Assembly: GCA_028622995.1 (NCBI GenBank)
Contig: JAJQJQ010000017.1
Location: 3,410,001 to 3,474,000 of the forward strand
Source of the DNA: Panagrolaimus kolymaensis
Lineage: Eukaryota > Nematoda > Chromadorea > Rhabditida > Panagrolaimidae
DNA: 64,000 nt
Direction of reading: 5' to 3'
The position numbers were made by a program, and so were the translations under genes. Positions within the stretch are counted from its first letter, which is position 1. Every line of letters starts with the position of its first letter. Shown piece after piece: positions 39,101 through 50,273 of this stretch. Under the pieces are notes generated by a model, which saw nothing but the letters and a program-made list of their open reading frames with translations, was not told the origin of the DNA and searched no databases.

Positions 39101-42100
39101 TTCTCCTGATTTTTACAGAACATTAAAATATATGGTATACACCATAAATTAGCCCGCAATCTATTACATAATATCATGAAAACACATAATTTTTAAACTT
39201 CATGGGTGAATTTAGCTGAATTTTTGAAGTTAATGAATGCTTTCAACTTCAATATAAAAAATTAGCATATCCAGCTTAGTTTTTGAGAAAAAGCTTGACG
39301 CCAATAATTTTTAAATATTATTTAGAACCGATTGGTAAAGAAAAATAAAAAATAAAAAAAATTTTGTTCCGCCCTATTTGAATCAACTCGTAGAACCTCT
39401 CTTAAAACCATGAATTATCTGTGACTTCCGGCTTCGATGAATTGAGTCGTGTTTTATTCCGCACCAAAACCTTAATATTTATGTAAGAGACATAAACCAG
39501 TTATTTCGAATTTGAATTTTTTTTATTGAGATAATTATTGCTATTATTATTGTGTACCTTTTTTTACCAGCAATAAATAAGATGGGGGCTTACTTGTAAT
39601 TTAAAACTAATAATTTTGTTTTCCACCCACAAAAGAGGCTGCTACTTTGCGTGCTTGCGCACACAGAAAAAAAAACTCAACAAAAAACTTTGATGAATAA
39701 ACTTTTCTTTCTTTTTTCTTTTATTGCTGAGTTTTTGGATTTTCTTAAAACTTCTCACATTTCAGTTCTTTTTTTTTTTACATGCAATAAATCCTTTTTT
39801 AAGCAAAAAGTCTTAGTTTTGAGTTATTTTTAAAGAAAGAAAAAAATCCTTTTTCTTCATCGTCATTTTTGTTCCAAATCTTCTTTTTTTTTTATTAATA
39901 ATATACATATACCTTTTATAGTTGCGAAGACGAAAAGAATGAATGGTACGAAAAATTGTCCGAATGTGTCAGGCGTCGATTCAAAGAAAAATCAACAACA
40001 GTAAGCGTTGCGATTAAAATTGAAGGAAGACAACAGGTAAGCAGCCTTTTATGGTTGGGAGGCGACTGACTCCTTTTTTTTATTCAATAAAAGTATATTG
40101 TTGGGAGGAAAATATGTAAACATTCGAATCATTTTACAGAAAGAAGAGGAGATTACTTTTTTGGGTCTTATTAAAAAATAAAAGAAAAGAATATTAACGA
40201 AAAACAAGATTAGACACGGTTTGATTTTTCTGACTTTTAAGGTTTTCATAGCGGTAGTAAATTATTTTTGCTTTTGAGACATCTTCTTGTAGCATGTAAA
40301 TAGCCTTTTATCTCAAGAAATAATTTTTTGTATCTTTAAATAAACCACTTAAAATTAAAGTTATAACTTTTTTAATGTTTTCATTTTTTCTAAGAAAATT
40401 TTCAAAGACCACAAAAAAAGGTTTATAAATTTAACTTCCACGCAAACAACAACAAAAAATTTATATTTGCAGTAAAAAAAATTCAAGCTCTATCGCGTGG
40501 ATCTTTGAAATCAAGTTTTTGAAATTTTGAGAAAAAGAAAAAATATATTTTTGCACAAAAAATATCTGAATTGTGTTTGTTCCCTCTCCTCAGATCTTTT
40601 TGCAAATGAGAATGGAGAAGGATGAAAAAAAAAAGTTAGAAAGATTTTTTTGAGTGTTTCGTGTTCATTCAATATAAAGCCGCTTTATTTTTTGCGTATC
40701 TTATGAAAAACAAAAAGACAATTTTACGTTGGATTTTTAATGGGTTAATAAAGAAGTCGCACGTTTTTGACTTTTGTATCTTTTTTTTTGTTCATTTAGG
40801 GGAATGAGTTTACTAGCAAAAGCACCTTTTGTTCTCCTCCGCGCCACCTTTCTATGTATTTTTTTAAAATGTGATGGAAAAATGGGTATTGAAAAATTTT
40901 CTTTGAAGAAGCAAACGAAGAATGAAAATATTTTAAGTTGCTCGAAACAAATTTTTTTTCATTTAAACTCTTTTTTCGTTTAGAGTAGTTTTGTAGTAGG
41001 CGGGAATGAGAAGAAGATCACGTTGAAGTTCATCACAATAATAAAAAGATGTTGTGTTTTCTATTGTTGTTGAAAAAAAGAACAAGTAGCTAGCTAGCAA
41101 GTAAATACAAAAAAAGCTTGTTGAATAAGAATAAAAAAAGAAGAGTTTTTTTTTTTGAGAAAAGCAGACACGACTATGATTGTTTATACTTTTACTTATT
41201 TGTTCTTGGATTTTGTTTTATCGGTTGATTCTTTTATAGAATATTAAAAAAGAAATATTGAATGGTCAAACAGCCGCCGAAATATTACAAAGTTTTATTC
41301 GTAAACTCGATTTAACTCCCACCGATCCTTTATTGTATGAACTTAATTTTGAAACGAATTCTGGAGCTCAACAACTTCATGGTATTGAAAATATTTATGC
41401 TATTTTAATGGACCACATTTCACAATCGAGCGTACAATTAAGCGAAACACAAATGGCTCATCTTGATACATGTCCTTTAGTTCATTGTCGGCTGGTACTT
41501 AAAGCTGCAACCAGCTCTCGACCTAGCACTGCGATGAGTTTAATGACCCAAGTTTTGTATGTTTTTTTAAGTTTTGTCACAATTTTTTTATGACCTTTAA
41601 TTTCAGAAAAGTGCTTAGTCGTTCCGAAAATAAGCGGTTATTTGGTAAAGAATTAGAAGGTTCAATGCCGCCTCAACCAGTATTAACCATGATTGATCAT
41701 TTAATGATTCATGGTTTCGAGGTTGAAGGAATATTCCGAAAATCACCGAAACAAGCAACAGTCAGACTGTTAAAAACTCAATTGGATAATGGTCAAGTGC
41801 CAGATTTTCATCAATTTAATGCCCATGTTACTGCCTCCTTATTAAAGGTATGAACATAAAACAATTGTCAAAGACTAAATTTTATAATTTTAGGAATATC
41901 TTCGAAGCATTCCCGGCCAACTTTTACTCTCTGGTAATTATCATTTATGGATGGAAGTTTGTGAAGAAACTAATCAAGCAAGAAAAATGCATTTATGTAA
42001 AAATTTATTGAAATTACTCCCCCAATGTCAAACAATACTTTTAAAAAGTGTTCTAAGACTTTTGAGAAAAATTGCTGCAAATGAATATGTTTCTAAAATG

Positions 42101-43512
42101 AATGCAAATTCTTTGGGAGTTTGCCTTGCTCCTAGTTTACTTGAAAATCCAAGTGAGTTTTATAAATAGATAGATTTGAAACAAATTCACTGTAAAAAAA
42201 TTTAGATCTAATGGATTCCGCTCGTCGAGTGCCTGATCTTGCCATTTATTTTATTAACAATGCCCATGATTTGTTTAACAAATTCGAGGATGAAGGCGCA
42301 TTATTTAATGAAACAACCCGTGCAACTCAAGTTTTGCGATTACACCAATCAACGGATTCGGGATTAAGCACCGATGAACCTGGAGATATTATGGCTCGAT
42401 CATCCATTAGTCCCGATTCTGCATTATTTGATTCACCAATCAGTGAAAGCTCAATCGATGAAGACCATAAACGTGAAAGTGGACCAAGAATTGAAGAAAT
42501 AGAAACCATTCCTTCTCCAGAATCTTCGAAAGAACGAACACCCGTTTTGAGTCGAGAAAATAGCGACGTTTATACTTTTCCTCATCGATATCAATGGAGA
42601 AGTCATTTATCTGCTGATGCGGTGGCAAATGGATCAAGACTTATGCGTCAAGAAGCTTTCCGACAAGTTGTTTCAACTCAATCATCCATTTCATCCCAAG
42701 ATAATGAAGATTTACCATCATTGGATGAAGAAATTCGGGTTGTTCGACTTCCTGCTGGCCCATCCGATTCTATTCCAAATGTTGATGAGCTTCGAGTTTC
42801 TGATATTATTATTTCACATCGAAAGAAGGAATCCACAGATAGCACAAAAACTCTTATTGCCCGAACGGATTCAAATGGATATTCATCATCCAAATCCAGC
42901 GATTATTCAGGCAAATTTTCAACCATTAGCAGTTTAGATGGTCGAACTTCTCTTGGTTCGATTGGCGGTTCACCGTATATTTCCAGTCTATCAAGTAGCA
43001 GCTCATCTGGAAGTTCGTATAATTATACCCGAAATTCATCAAATACTAAAACGATTCCCGTTGTGCTTCAATCACCTAAAGCAAATACCAAGCGACCACT
43101 TTTAACTAAATCTGATACTCTCGGCCTAACATCATCTAAAAGCACAACAACAACAACTACCACGGCAGTTTTAACTCCACTTCATCGAACTCATCGCCTT
43201 CCCGCCACATCGAACCATGGAAGTCTCGATCGCAGCCAACCTTCAAAGGTGCTTTCCCGCGTTCCCCTCACTCGTGAAGCCGCTATTTATTCTCAAAATT
43301 CTCTTGATCGTAAATCCACGCCTTATCGACCACCGAAAAAGACAGCAGCTGAAATTGTTCTTGATCAAAGTTTAGAGGTTAATTGGTCCGTTCCCTCTCT
43401 TCGATCAATGTTTCAAACAAAGGATGCAAAACCAGCTAAAATTGATACAGTTTATGCAACTTTAGAATCCCTTAAAAAACCATTGGAATCAACAACAGCG
43501 GGTTGTCGCTGA
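36157..43512 (+). CDS. PH-RA-RhoGAP protein, ARHGAP20-like
   Basis: Eight exons join in phase: 36157-36264, 36934-37367, 37532-37654, 39922-40036, 41240-41556, 41607-41847, 41894-42152 and 42206-43512. They give 967 residues. It should switch off Rho-family GTPases at the membrane or cytoskeleton. A basic Ser-rich N terminus is followed by a PH domain (about 120-260, including TTLITHHRYLFLFNDLLLISKQ-type strands and EWYEKL). A Ras-association-like domain follows (about 265-365, TAAEILQSFIRKL). The RhoGAP domain spans about 375-545 and has the arginine finger in EVEGIFRKSPKQ plus NANSLGVCLAPSLL. The last 420 residues are Ser/Thr-rich and probably a phosphorylated disordered tail. PH, RA and RhoGAP in this order is the ARHGAP20 arrangement. 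The third intron carries a 1.06 kb palindromic element. Confidence 0.9.
38340..39401. mobile_element. 1062-bp palindromic foldback element, copy 2
   Basis: This copy is related to the element at 25841. It has the same architecture, TTAA on both sides (38336-38339 and 39402-39405), GAGAG..TCTACGAGT ends, arms of about 475 bp and the same roughly 110-bp loop. The loop begins AACGGGGAAAATGGTTTTTC and is nearly identical in both copies. It lies in the third intron of the RhoGAP gene, so its RNA would form a very long hairpin in the pre-mRNA. No coding capacity is evident. Confidence 0.88.
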
Positions 43513-44526
43513 ATAACATATATTTACATAAAATGATCACGTGTTTATGGAATTTCATTATTATTCTTTTTGATAGCAATGACTTACTTTCTTTTATTTT
43601 TTTTATTTTGCAATGATTTTTTTTTAAATATATAAGACCATTCACTTTAAAAACTTTTTTGATGGCAAAAAAAATGTTAGCGTAAAAAGTTTTGAGGAAT
43701 AAGTTTATATAAAAAGTGCAGTAACTTTTATGATTCTTTCTTTATTCTTATTTTTTATTTTTGGCATTCAGCTTAATTATATTTTTAAATCTCAACTTTT
43801 TTTTTATTTAGACTTCGATTACATAATAATACCTCGCTCTGATACATTCCTCTGTTTTCTTCTTCTTTTCTTATTTTTTTTTATTAATTAATAGATTTTT
43901 TTATTTTCATATTTTATTATTCAAAAATGGCCACACTTGCATGCACACGAAACAAATAAAATTCGGGAGTTTTCGTTTCAAATATTTTTTCTTTTATAAT
44001 TTATAAAAAGTTTTTGTTTTTGTATTGTTTTGTAAAGATTTTAAAGAAAATGTTATTTTTATTTTTGTGTTTGAGAAAAAAAAAATGAATGAAAAATAAA
44101 ATAAAGATTAAATGTATTTTTTCAAAAAGGTTAAAGCTATTTTAGGGAATTCGTAGGATGCCACCAAAATAATATATGAATGTAAACGTTTTTGTATATG
44201 ACAAAAACACTTCGAGAATTTTTTCGTATGGGGGAATTTAAGCTTCTTATCTTTAACTTTGTTATAAATAATAAACGTAAATGGTAAAGCCGAGGAACAG
44301 TTGATTAATCATCATCAACGAATTATGAGAGAAACGAGGCAGACAAGAATCATTAAGAAAATCAAAAGCAATGTAAATTAATAAGGGTTAATCGCATCAT
44401 TAAATCACATTTTATTTAACTTATTTCTGTACAATAAAATACTGATTATTTAAGCTTCTCAAAGAAATACCAAGCCTCTAATACCCATGAAAAGAAAAAA
44501 ATTCACAGAGATTTATTTAAAATAAC
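43513..44526. other. Spacer between convergent RhoGAP and UGT genes
   Basis: This is the 3' flank of RhoGAP, with several AATAAA-like signals near 43956 and 44096, and the 3' flank of the minus-strand UGT. No exon is seen. Confidence 0.5.
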
Positions 44527-46464
44527 TTAATCACGTTTAATTTTAATGCTTTTTGAGAAAAATTTCAACAAAAAATACGCTACAAATATAAATAAAATAA
44601 TAACCAAAAATGTGGTCGTTAACAAAATAAGCCAAATATCAATGTTATAAAATTCAATCAAACCCAAATTTTTTCCATATAAATCCAAATTTGGAACATT
44701 TCCAAATTTAATTGCAAAATCAGTGTATTTTAAAATTCTTTCTTTAGCTGACATTGGTTTGGATGCCATTATTTCAGCAAGTAATTTTGCTTCTTTATGA
44801 TGTTCCTTATTATAAAGAATTTCATTTAACGCATTTTTAAGCGATTCATGAGTCAGCTCATTTTTATCTATAACAACTCCAGTTTTTCGATATTTAAATA
44901 ATGCCACATTTTTATATTGATCCGCAAAAATTGGAATTCCAATTGCTGGAGTTCCAGAATGAGCTATTTCTATAACAGAATTTAAGCCACCATGAGTGAT
45001 TATTCCCATAACTTTTGGATGCACTAAAATAAAAATTAAAAAAAAGGATTGTTGGATTATTGTAGCTCCAAACCTAAAAGTTCTTTTTGTGGAAACCAAT
45101 TTTCATAATAAACATTTGACACTTGTGAATCAAAAATCTGATCGAATTCATCATGTTTCCAAATAAAAAGATTATCTGGAAATTCAGCGAAGGCTTTCAA
45201 AAGCGTGTTTCGCATTTGTTTGGGCATTTGAGAGCAGTTTGCTATTGAACCAAATGAAACCAAAATTGCACCATTTTTCCATTGATTTATCAATTTTACA
45301 TAACGCTACAATTATTCGTATAAATTATAAGTGGATTAAGTTATAATCTTACAGCATCTAATGACTTTCGATTTTCCCAATTAAAGCCTCCAATGTAAAT
45401 AAATTTATGAGAAATTGGTCGTGGAATTTCTAAATGTTCTTCGGTGTTTATAAAAATGAATGAACTTTCCATTGCTTTTTGCTAAAAAAAAAAAAGGGGG
45501 TTAACTTTTTAATGATGGGGCCAAATAATGGAGAGAAATTACAGAAGCATGAAATTCCTTTCCAGTGACACGTTTCATAACATCAACAAGATCATAAGCT
45601 CTCATACTAAACCTATAAAGCCATAAATCGGATATTAAATATTAAATTTGATTTTTAAATCGTTCAATCAAAGTCATATTTGGTGTGAAACCTGTCATCA
45701 TTGCTAAAATTTGAATGATTGTAAAAAAGCTGTAATAAAAAAAACAAACATGGAACAAAGCTAGGTAAAATTGGAATTCCAGCTAATCCAGGAAGTTGAT
45801 CATGAATCATTGCAGTAAAAATTGTTATTCGTTTTTCTAGGCCTATTTGTTCAAAAATTCCAAATCCACATGATTCCCAATATTCTGCAAATCCAAGATC
45901 AAATTTTTCTGATTTTAATGTTGATAAAAATTGGGTATCACGAAGCTGACCTAAATTAAACTTTGAAATCCAAAGAATTGCTCGTGATACTCTTACTTTC
46001 ACAAACTTCGTCAAAAATTTGCATAATTTTAGCTAACATTCCCTAAAAAAATCTTATTCGATGATTGTAAGTTTCAACGCAATTAGTTTTTTACAGTTCC
46101 AAACTTAGAAGTATCAAAATTCCAAACATTCTTTTGAAACTCCGCGTAATTCAACGCTGATTTTACATTAATTTTTCGATGAATGATATTAACTTTTGGG
46201 TTGTTGGAACCTGTTATCGAAGTATCATTATCCGTCAAAGGTTGATACATTGTCTAAAAAATAAAATTAATAAAAGTGGGGCTTTAAAGATGGTAATAAA
46301 TTATATTGAACAACATTATGACCAGCTTCGGCTAATAAATCAGCTAAAGAGCCATGAAAATTTCGATGACTTTTTGAAAATTCATATTCAGGATTATAAA
46401 TTAGAATTTTAGCATTTTCTGTTAAAACAATCAAAGTCGTCAAAATAAGCAATAGCCTCATCAT
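44527..46464 (-). pseudogene. UDP-glucuronosyltransferase with an in-frame stop
   Basis: UGTs move a sugar from UDP-sugar to lipophilic compounds in the ER lumen. The start at 46464 gives a signal peptide (MMRLLLILTTLIVLTENAKIL). Exons run 46312-46464 (ending AEAGHNV), 46095-46253 (TMYQPLTDN), then on to the sugar-donor signature ITHGGLNSVIEIAHSGTPAI and FADQYKN. A C-terminal membrane helix (WLILLTTTFLVIILFIFVAY) is followed by a short basic tail. In the middle exon, after MTLIERFKNQI, a TAA (45642-45644) interrupts an otherwise continuous conserved frame that resumes as YLISDLWLYRFSMRAYDLVD. I found no donor/acceptor pair that removes it in phase. All other splice sites look intact, so this is a very recent null copy, a polymorphism or a sequencing error. 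Confidence 0.75.
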
Positions 46465-46769
46465 GATTGTGATAAAAATAAATAAAAAAGAAAAGTTTTG
46501 GAAAAAGAAAAAAAAAGATAAGAAAACAAAAAATAGACATAAACAAAGTTTTTTTGGTTAATCATTTTGATTTGTGATATTTTGGTTAACGTTTCAAAGC
46601 AAGATACATAAATGGTAGCAGAATTCAAATAGATTCTGTATACCTTGCTCTCTTACAGCGATCCTAAAATGAGTTTTGGTTTGCCGAAAATAAAAAAGTT
46701 TGATGATGCTCAAAAAATCTTTCTTCATCAACGTTTCTTTTTTGATCATCACTAAGATCATTTTTTACA

Positions 46770-47897
46770 ATGAGAAGTTTATTACATGTTGCTGAAAAGC
46801 ATGGTAATGCTCATAAAATTCTTATACAGCTAATTTGTAAAACTGGTGGAGTTCGAGTAAGTTTCATTTTAGTACATACATTTCAAAGCTTTAAACTTAA
46901 TTTTTAGGTATCTAAAATCGTTGATGTTTTTCATGCATTATGTGAAGCTTGTTCAATTTCAACTGGTATTAAATTTATTTTTAAACTAATGTTAATTTAA
47001 TTATTATTTTATGCTTTAGAGATTCCTCAACAATGCACGGTTGATGCACTTTGTAAAGCTCTTATCAAAGCCATCAATCCAATTCTAGCACCAATGGAAT
47101 TTAAAATTGCTGTAGCACCTGATTATCGATTCGCTGATGAAGAATATTTAACAATGGTATGTTTAATTATTATGGAATTAACAAATTTTTAATTAAAAAC
47201 TTTTAGTATTCTACGGCTTCAATGGCAAAGTTTTCAAAACTCTTTACTCCTGAAGAATTAGAATTATTTCAAAAATGGTTCAATCAGACTTTTATCGAAT
47301 ATGACCATATTGGCGAATTGGATGAACACAAAGCTATCAATACAAGATATGATGGTGATCGCATGAGGCCTATCCAAGCTGAAGCATTTTTAAAGAAACT
47401 TGTGACTGATAATATCTTAATTAAAGAATGTTTTTATTTATTTGTTAAAGTTAACCCACATTATTTTTAGGTTCCAAAATACCACTCCTACATTTTCTCA
47501 CCAAGATCTATTTTGGAACTAGGCCCAAGAATTAATGCTTTTGATGTTCCACCATGTCCTGTTTGTTCAAGTCTTGTCGTTGTTCATCGCTTTGCACATC
47601 GATGTAAAAAGTGTAATAGCTATATTCATAATTCTTGTTTACAAAAGTTAGTTTATTTTTTTTATTAAATTACGTATTTTAATTGACAAATTTTATAGAA
47701 TGATCGCCTTGTCCAATGTAGCTGTTTCTTGTCCTGGTGGTGCCAGATGTAGCACTAAATATGATAAAAATACATTAAAAGAACTTGAATTTGATACACC
47801 TCTTCCAGAAGTTATTGATCGTCCTGATGAAATTATTGGTGAAACTGCTGTAGCCGAAAGCGAAGATGAAGATATGGAAGATGATGAAGAAGATTGA
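46770..47897 (+). CDS. nse-1: SMC5/6 complex subunit NSE1 (RING-like)
   Basis: NSE1 works with NSE3 and NSE4 in the SMC5/6 complex, which supports recombination repair and chromosome segregation; its RING-like domain has ubiquitin-ligase activity. Six exons give about 292 residues. The N-terminal half holds winged-helix-like segments (VDALCKALIKAINPILAPMEFKI, AFLKKLVTDNILIKE). The C-terminal half has a variant RING with CPVC, HRFAHRCKKC, YIHNSC and then CPGGARC, the usual NSE1 metal-ligand order. An unusual acidic tail ends DEDMEDDEED. The ATG at 46770 is chosen because an in-frame upstream ATG at 46671 is closed by TAA. It is divergent from the UGT (about 305 bp apart) and convergent with EME1. 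Confidence 0.88.
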
Positions 47898-48129
47898 AAA
47901 CTTTCCATCTTGTCGCAATTTGTAATCACTTTAATATATGTTTCTTGTTTTTTTTAAAATTATGATTTTTGTTAAATAAAAAATGCATTGTTGATTTCTA
48001 AATTAAAGCAAAAAATGCAAATTAACCGTAGTTTAAAGAAAATGAATAACAGAGAAAAAAGTTGTTTAAAGTAATGATACAAAATTTATAAAAATCATAT
48101 ACAAACAAAAAGTGCAAATTACATAATAG

Positions 48130-50001
48130 TTAATCAACTATAACATCTTCACCGTCTTTTGAAGTTAAAAATGTATACAAAGTTTTTGCAATAGCAGGTC
48201 CAATTCGACGATTATCTCCAGCCACAACATCAGCAATCGATTTGATAGCTTCGTCAGGTTCTTTACGGATAAGTTCATTAATAAGAACGAAAGGATCAGG
48301 CCATCGAGCAACGATTACACGCTTCTGTTCTTCTTTCATTCTGAAAAACAACATTAATAATAAAAGAAATATAATATACAAATTTTGCCATTATGACATT
48401 AGCTGATAACTATCAATTAAAATTTTTTTTATATTAATTCAAAACAAGGAAGGCTTGATCGAGGTAATTAACCCATTTAAAAAAAGGTAATCAAATTATA
48501 TGACCCAAAAAAACAGAAGTGCACCATTACCAACACCTGAAGAGATTGTATAATCCCTAAATAAATTTACAATTCAATAGTGTATGCAGGTTATACAGAA
48601 AATAAACAAGAAAGATTAAAAGGTTACTGGCGTCAGTAGAAGCTTAACTTATGGGAAAATTTGGAAGTGTTTAGCATTACCAATGTATGAAGGGATCTCT
48701 TCAGAGTGCGATGATTTTGAAGACATAACGATACAATTACACCTTCAGTTTCATTTGCTACTTAATAAATCCTAACAACTTGATATTTTTTTAAGTTGGC
48801 CTTTGAAAATCAAAATGTGCAACGCAAAAGAAGGGGAATGGAGATCTAAAAAATTCAAAGAAATTTGTAAAGATGTCCCTCTTTCAAAACATAATAGTAC
48901 TGTAGTTGCAGTAAGAAAAATATTGTCCGAAGCAATGAAAAAAAAAACAGAGATAAAATGATATCATCTCGTGTTGTAAATCTTTAATGGTTAGATTAGT
49001 TATTTTTTGTTTGAATTTTTTGGTTGTTTACTTGTGAGGATGAATTTATCTATTAAATTTAACTCACCTAAATACATGGCTAAGCATTCTAGTCCACCAA
49101 TCAAGTCGAATATCAGCTTTCCCTCCATCACGAATTCCTTTTTCAACTTCAACGACGGGAGCTTCATCATCTTGAGCCAAACGTTTTTCAGATTTAGCTA
49201 TTGCTCGATGAAGTTGAGCCACCAAATAGCTAAATTCGACAGCAGTTTTACAATAACGAACTTGATTACGATAATGTTCAAAAGATTTAAGAGATAAAGT
49301 TGTCGTCTAAAAATTAATTTCTAAAGTTAATTTAGTAGGAAAATGACTAACTTGAGTTGTATGAGGTCCACCTTGTCCAAACACCACAACATTAGGTAAA
49401 GATCGTGAATGACAATGTTGTTTTGAAATTTTTTCAACAAATGCTTGAAATCCGTCGGTTTTAATAAGGTGAGTGAACGCAGAACTTTCTATAACATGAA
49501 TAAAGCAGCCTTCAGGATCCATAGTTTGTAAAGATTTAACTTTTCCATCTTCAATTATTGCGTCAATTCGTTTTCTTTTCCAAATAATTTTTCCCATACC
49601 ATATTCGCCATTAACAAAAGCGAGCTGATCAGTTATAGCACGTTCTGTAAATCGAGAATTTAACTCTTTTTCTATTGAATCTGAAATTTGTAAAAAAAAT
49701 ATTGAAAGAAAATAATAAAGGAATGCATACCATCGATCATGCAAATGGAGCTATCAACATAGCAGAAGAGAAATTGTTCACATTTTACATTCTTAGATGC
49801 ATTCATTTCACGTCGAATTTTCTTTACTTCCTTTTCCATCTTAAATACATATATATTATAATTATTAAAGCAAAGTACTTTTAAAGAATATTAACTTACT
49901 TTCTCTTGTTCAATTTCTTCTTTTGCTCTGCGTTTTCTTTTGAGTTTACCATCATTAGATTTAGAGCTTCCAGGTTCAACATCGATTTCAATGACATCCA
50001 T
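48130..50001 (-). CDS. eme-1: EME1/MMS4-type subunit of the MUS81 endonuclease
   Basis: EME1 is the non-catalytic partner of MUS81, which cuts branched DNA at stalled forks and recombination intermediates. Five exons join in phase: 49900-50001, 49731-49839, 49352-49680, 49068-49306 and 48130-48340, giving 329 residues. That is shorter than the human protein, mainly at the N terminus. A basic start (LKRKRRAKEE) is followed by a degenerate ERCC4 nuclease fold (KCEQFLFCYVDSSICMID, then SLPNVVVFGQGGP) that lacks the GD..ERK active-site motif, as expected for EME1. The C-terminal helix-hairpin part includes VARWPDPFVLINEL and NRRIGPAIAKTLY, which resembles the end of human EME1. Intron 4 is unusually long (727 bp). 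The start codon is 273 bp from the divergent MAP1 ATG. Confidence 0.82.
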
Positions 50002-50273
50002 TTTTTTGGTTAGTAATTTTCTCTACCAACTAACTGTTTAAAAAAATAAAATTTTGATAAACAAAAAATATTTAAAAATGACCTGGCTTTGCAACATCCA
50101 GTGGCAAACCGTGCCTCAAAATAATATTGAACGAACCTTAACAAAATAAAATGCAAGATTTTTCCTTTTTGATTAATTAGTTATTTAATAGCAACGGCAA
50201 AGGCAAAAGAACTCAGATGACTTTATTTACTTTGAACTTCGTTTAATTCCATTTTTACTATTTTCAGACAAGA

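Noticed and set aside
42617..42937. Second plus-strand frame inside the last RhoGAP exon
   Set aside because: It is a shadow of the Ser-rich tail in another phase, with no splice or family evidence.
45590..45720. An intron that would remove the UGT in-frame stop
   Set aside because: The only GT upstream in the exon (after ATGATGACAG) is in phase 1, and joining it to either nearby AG gives an immediate TGA.
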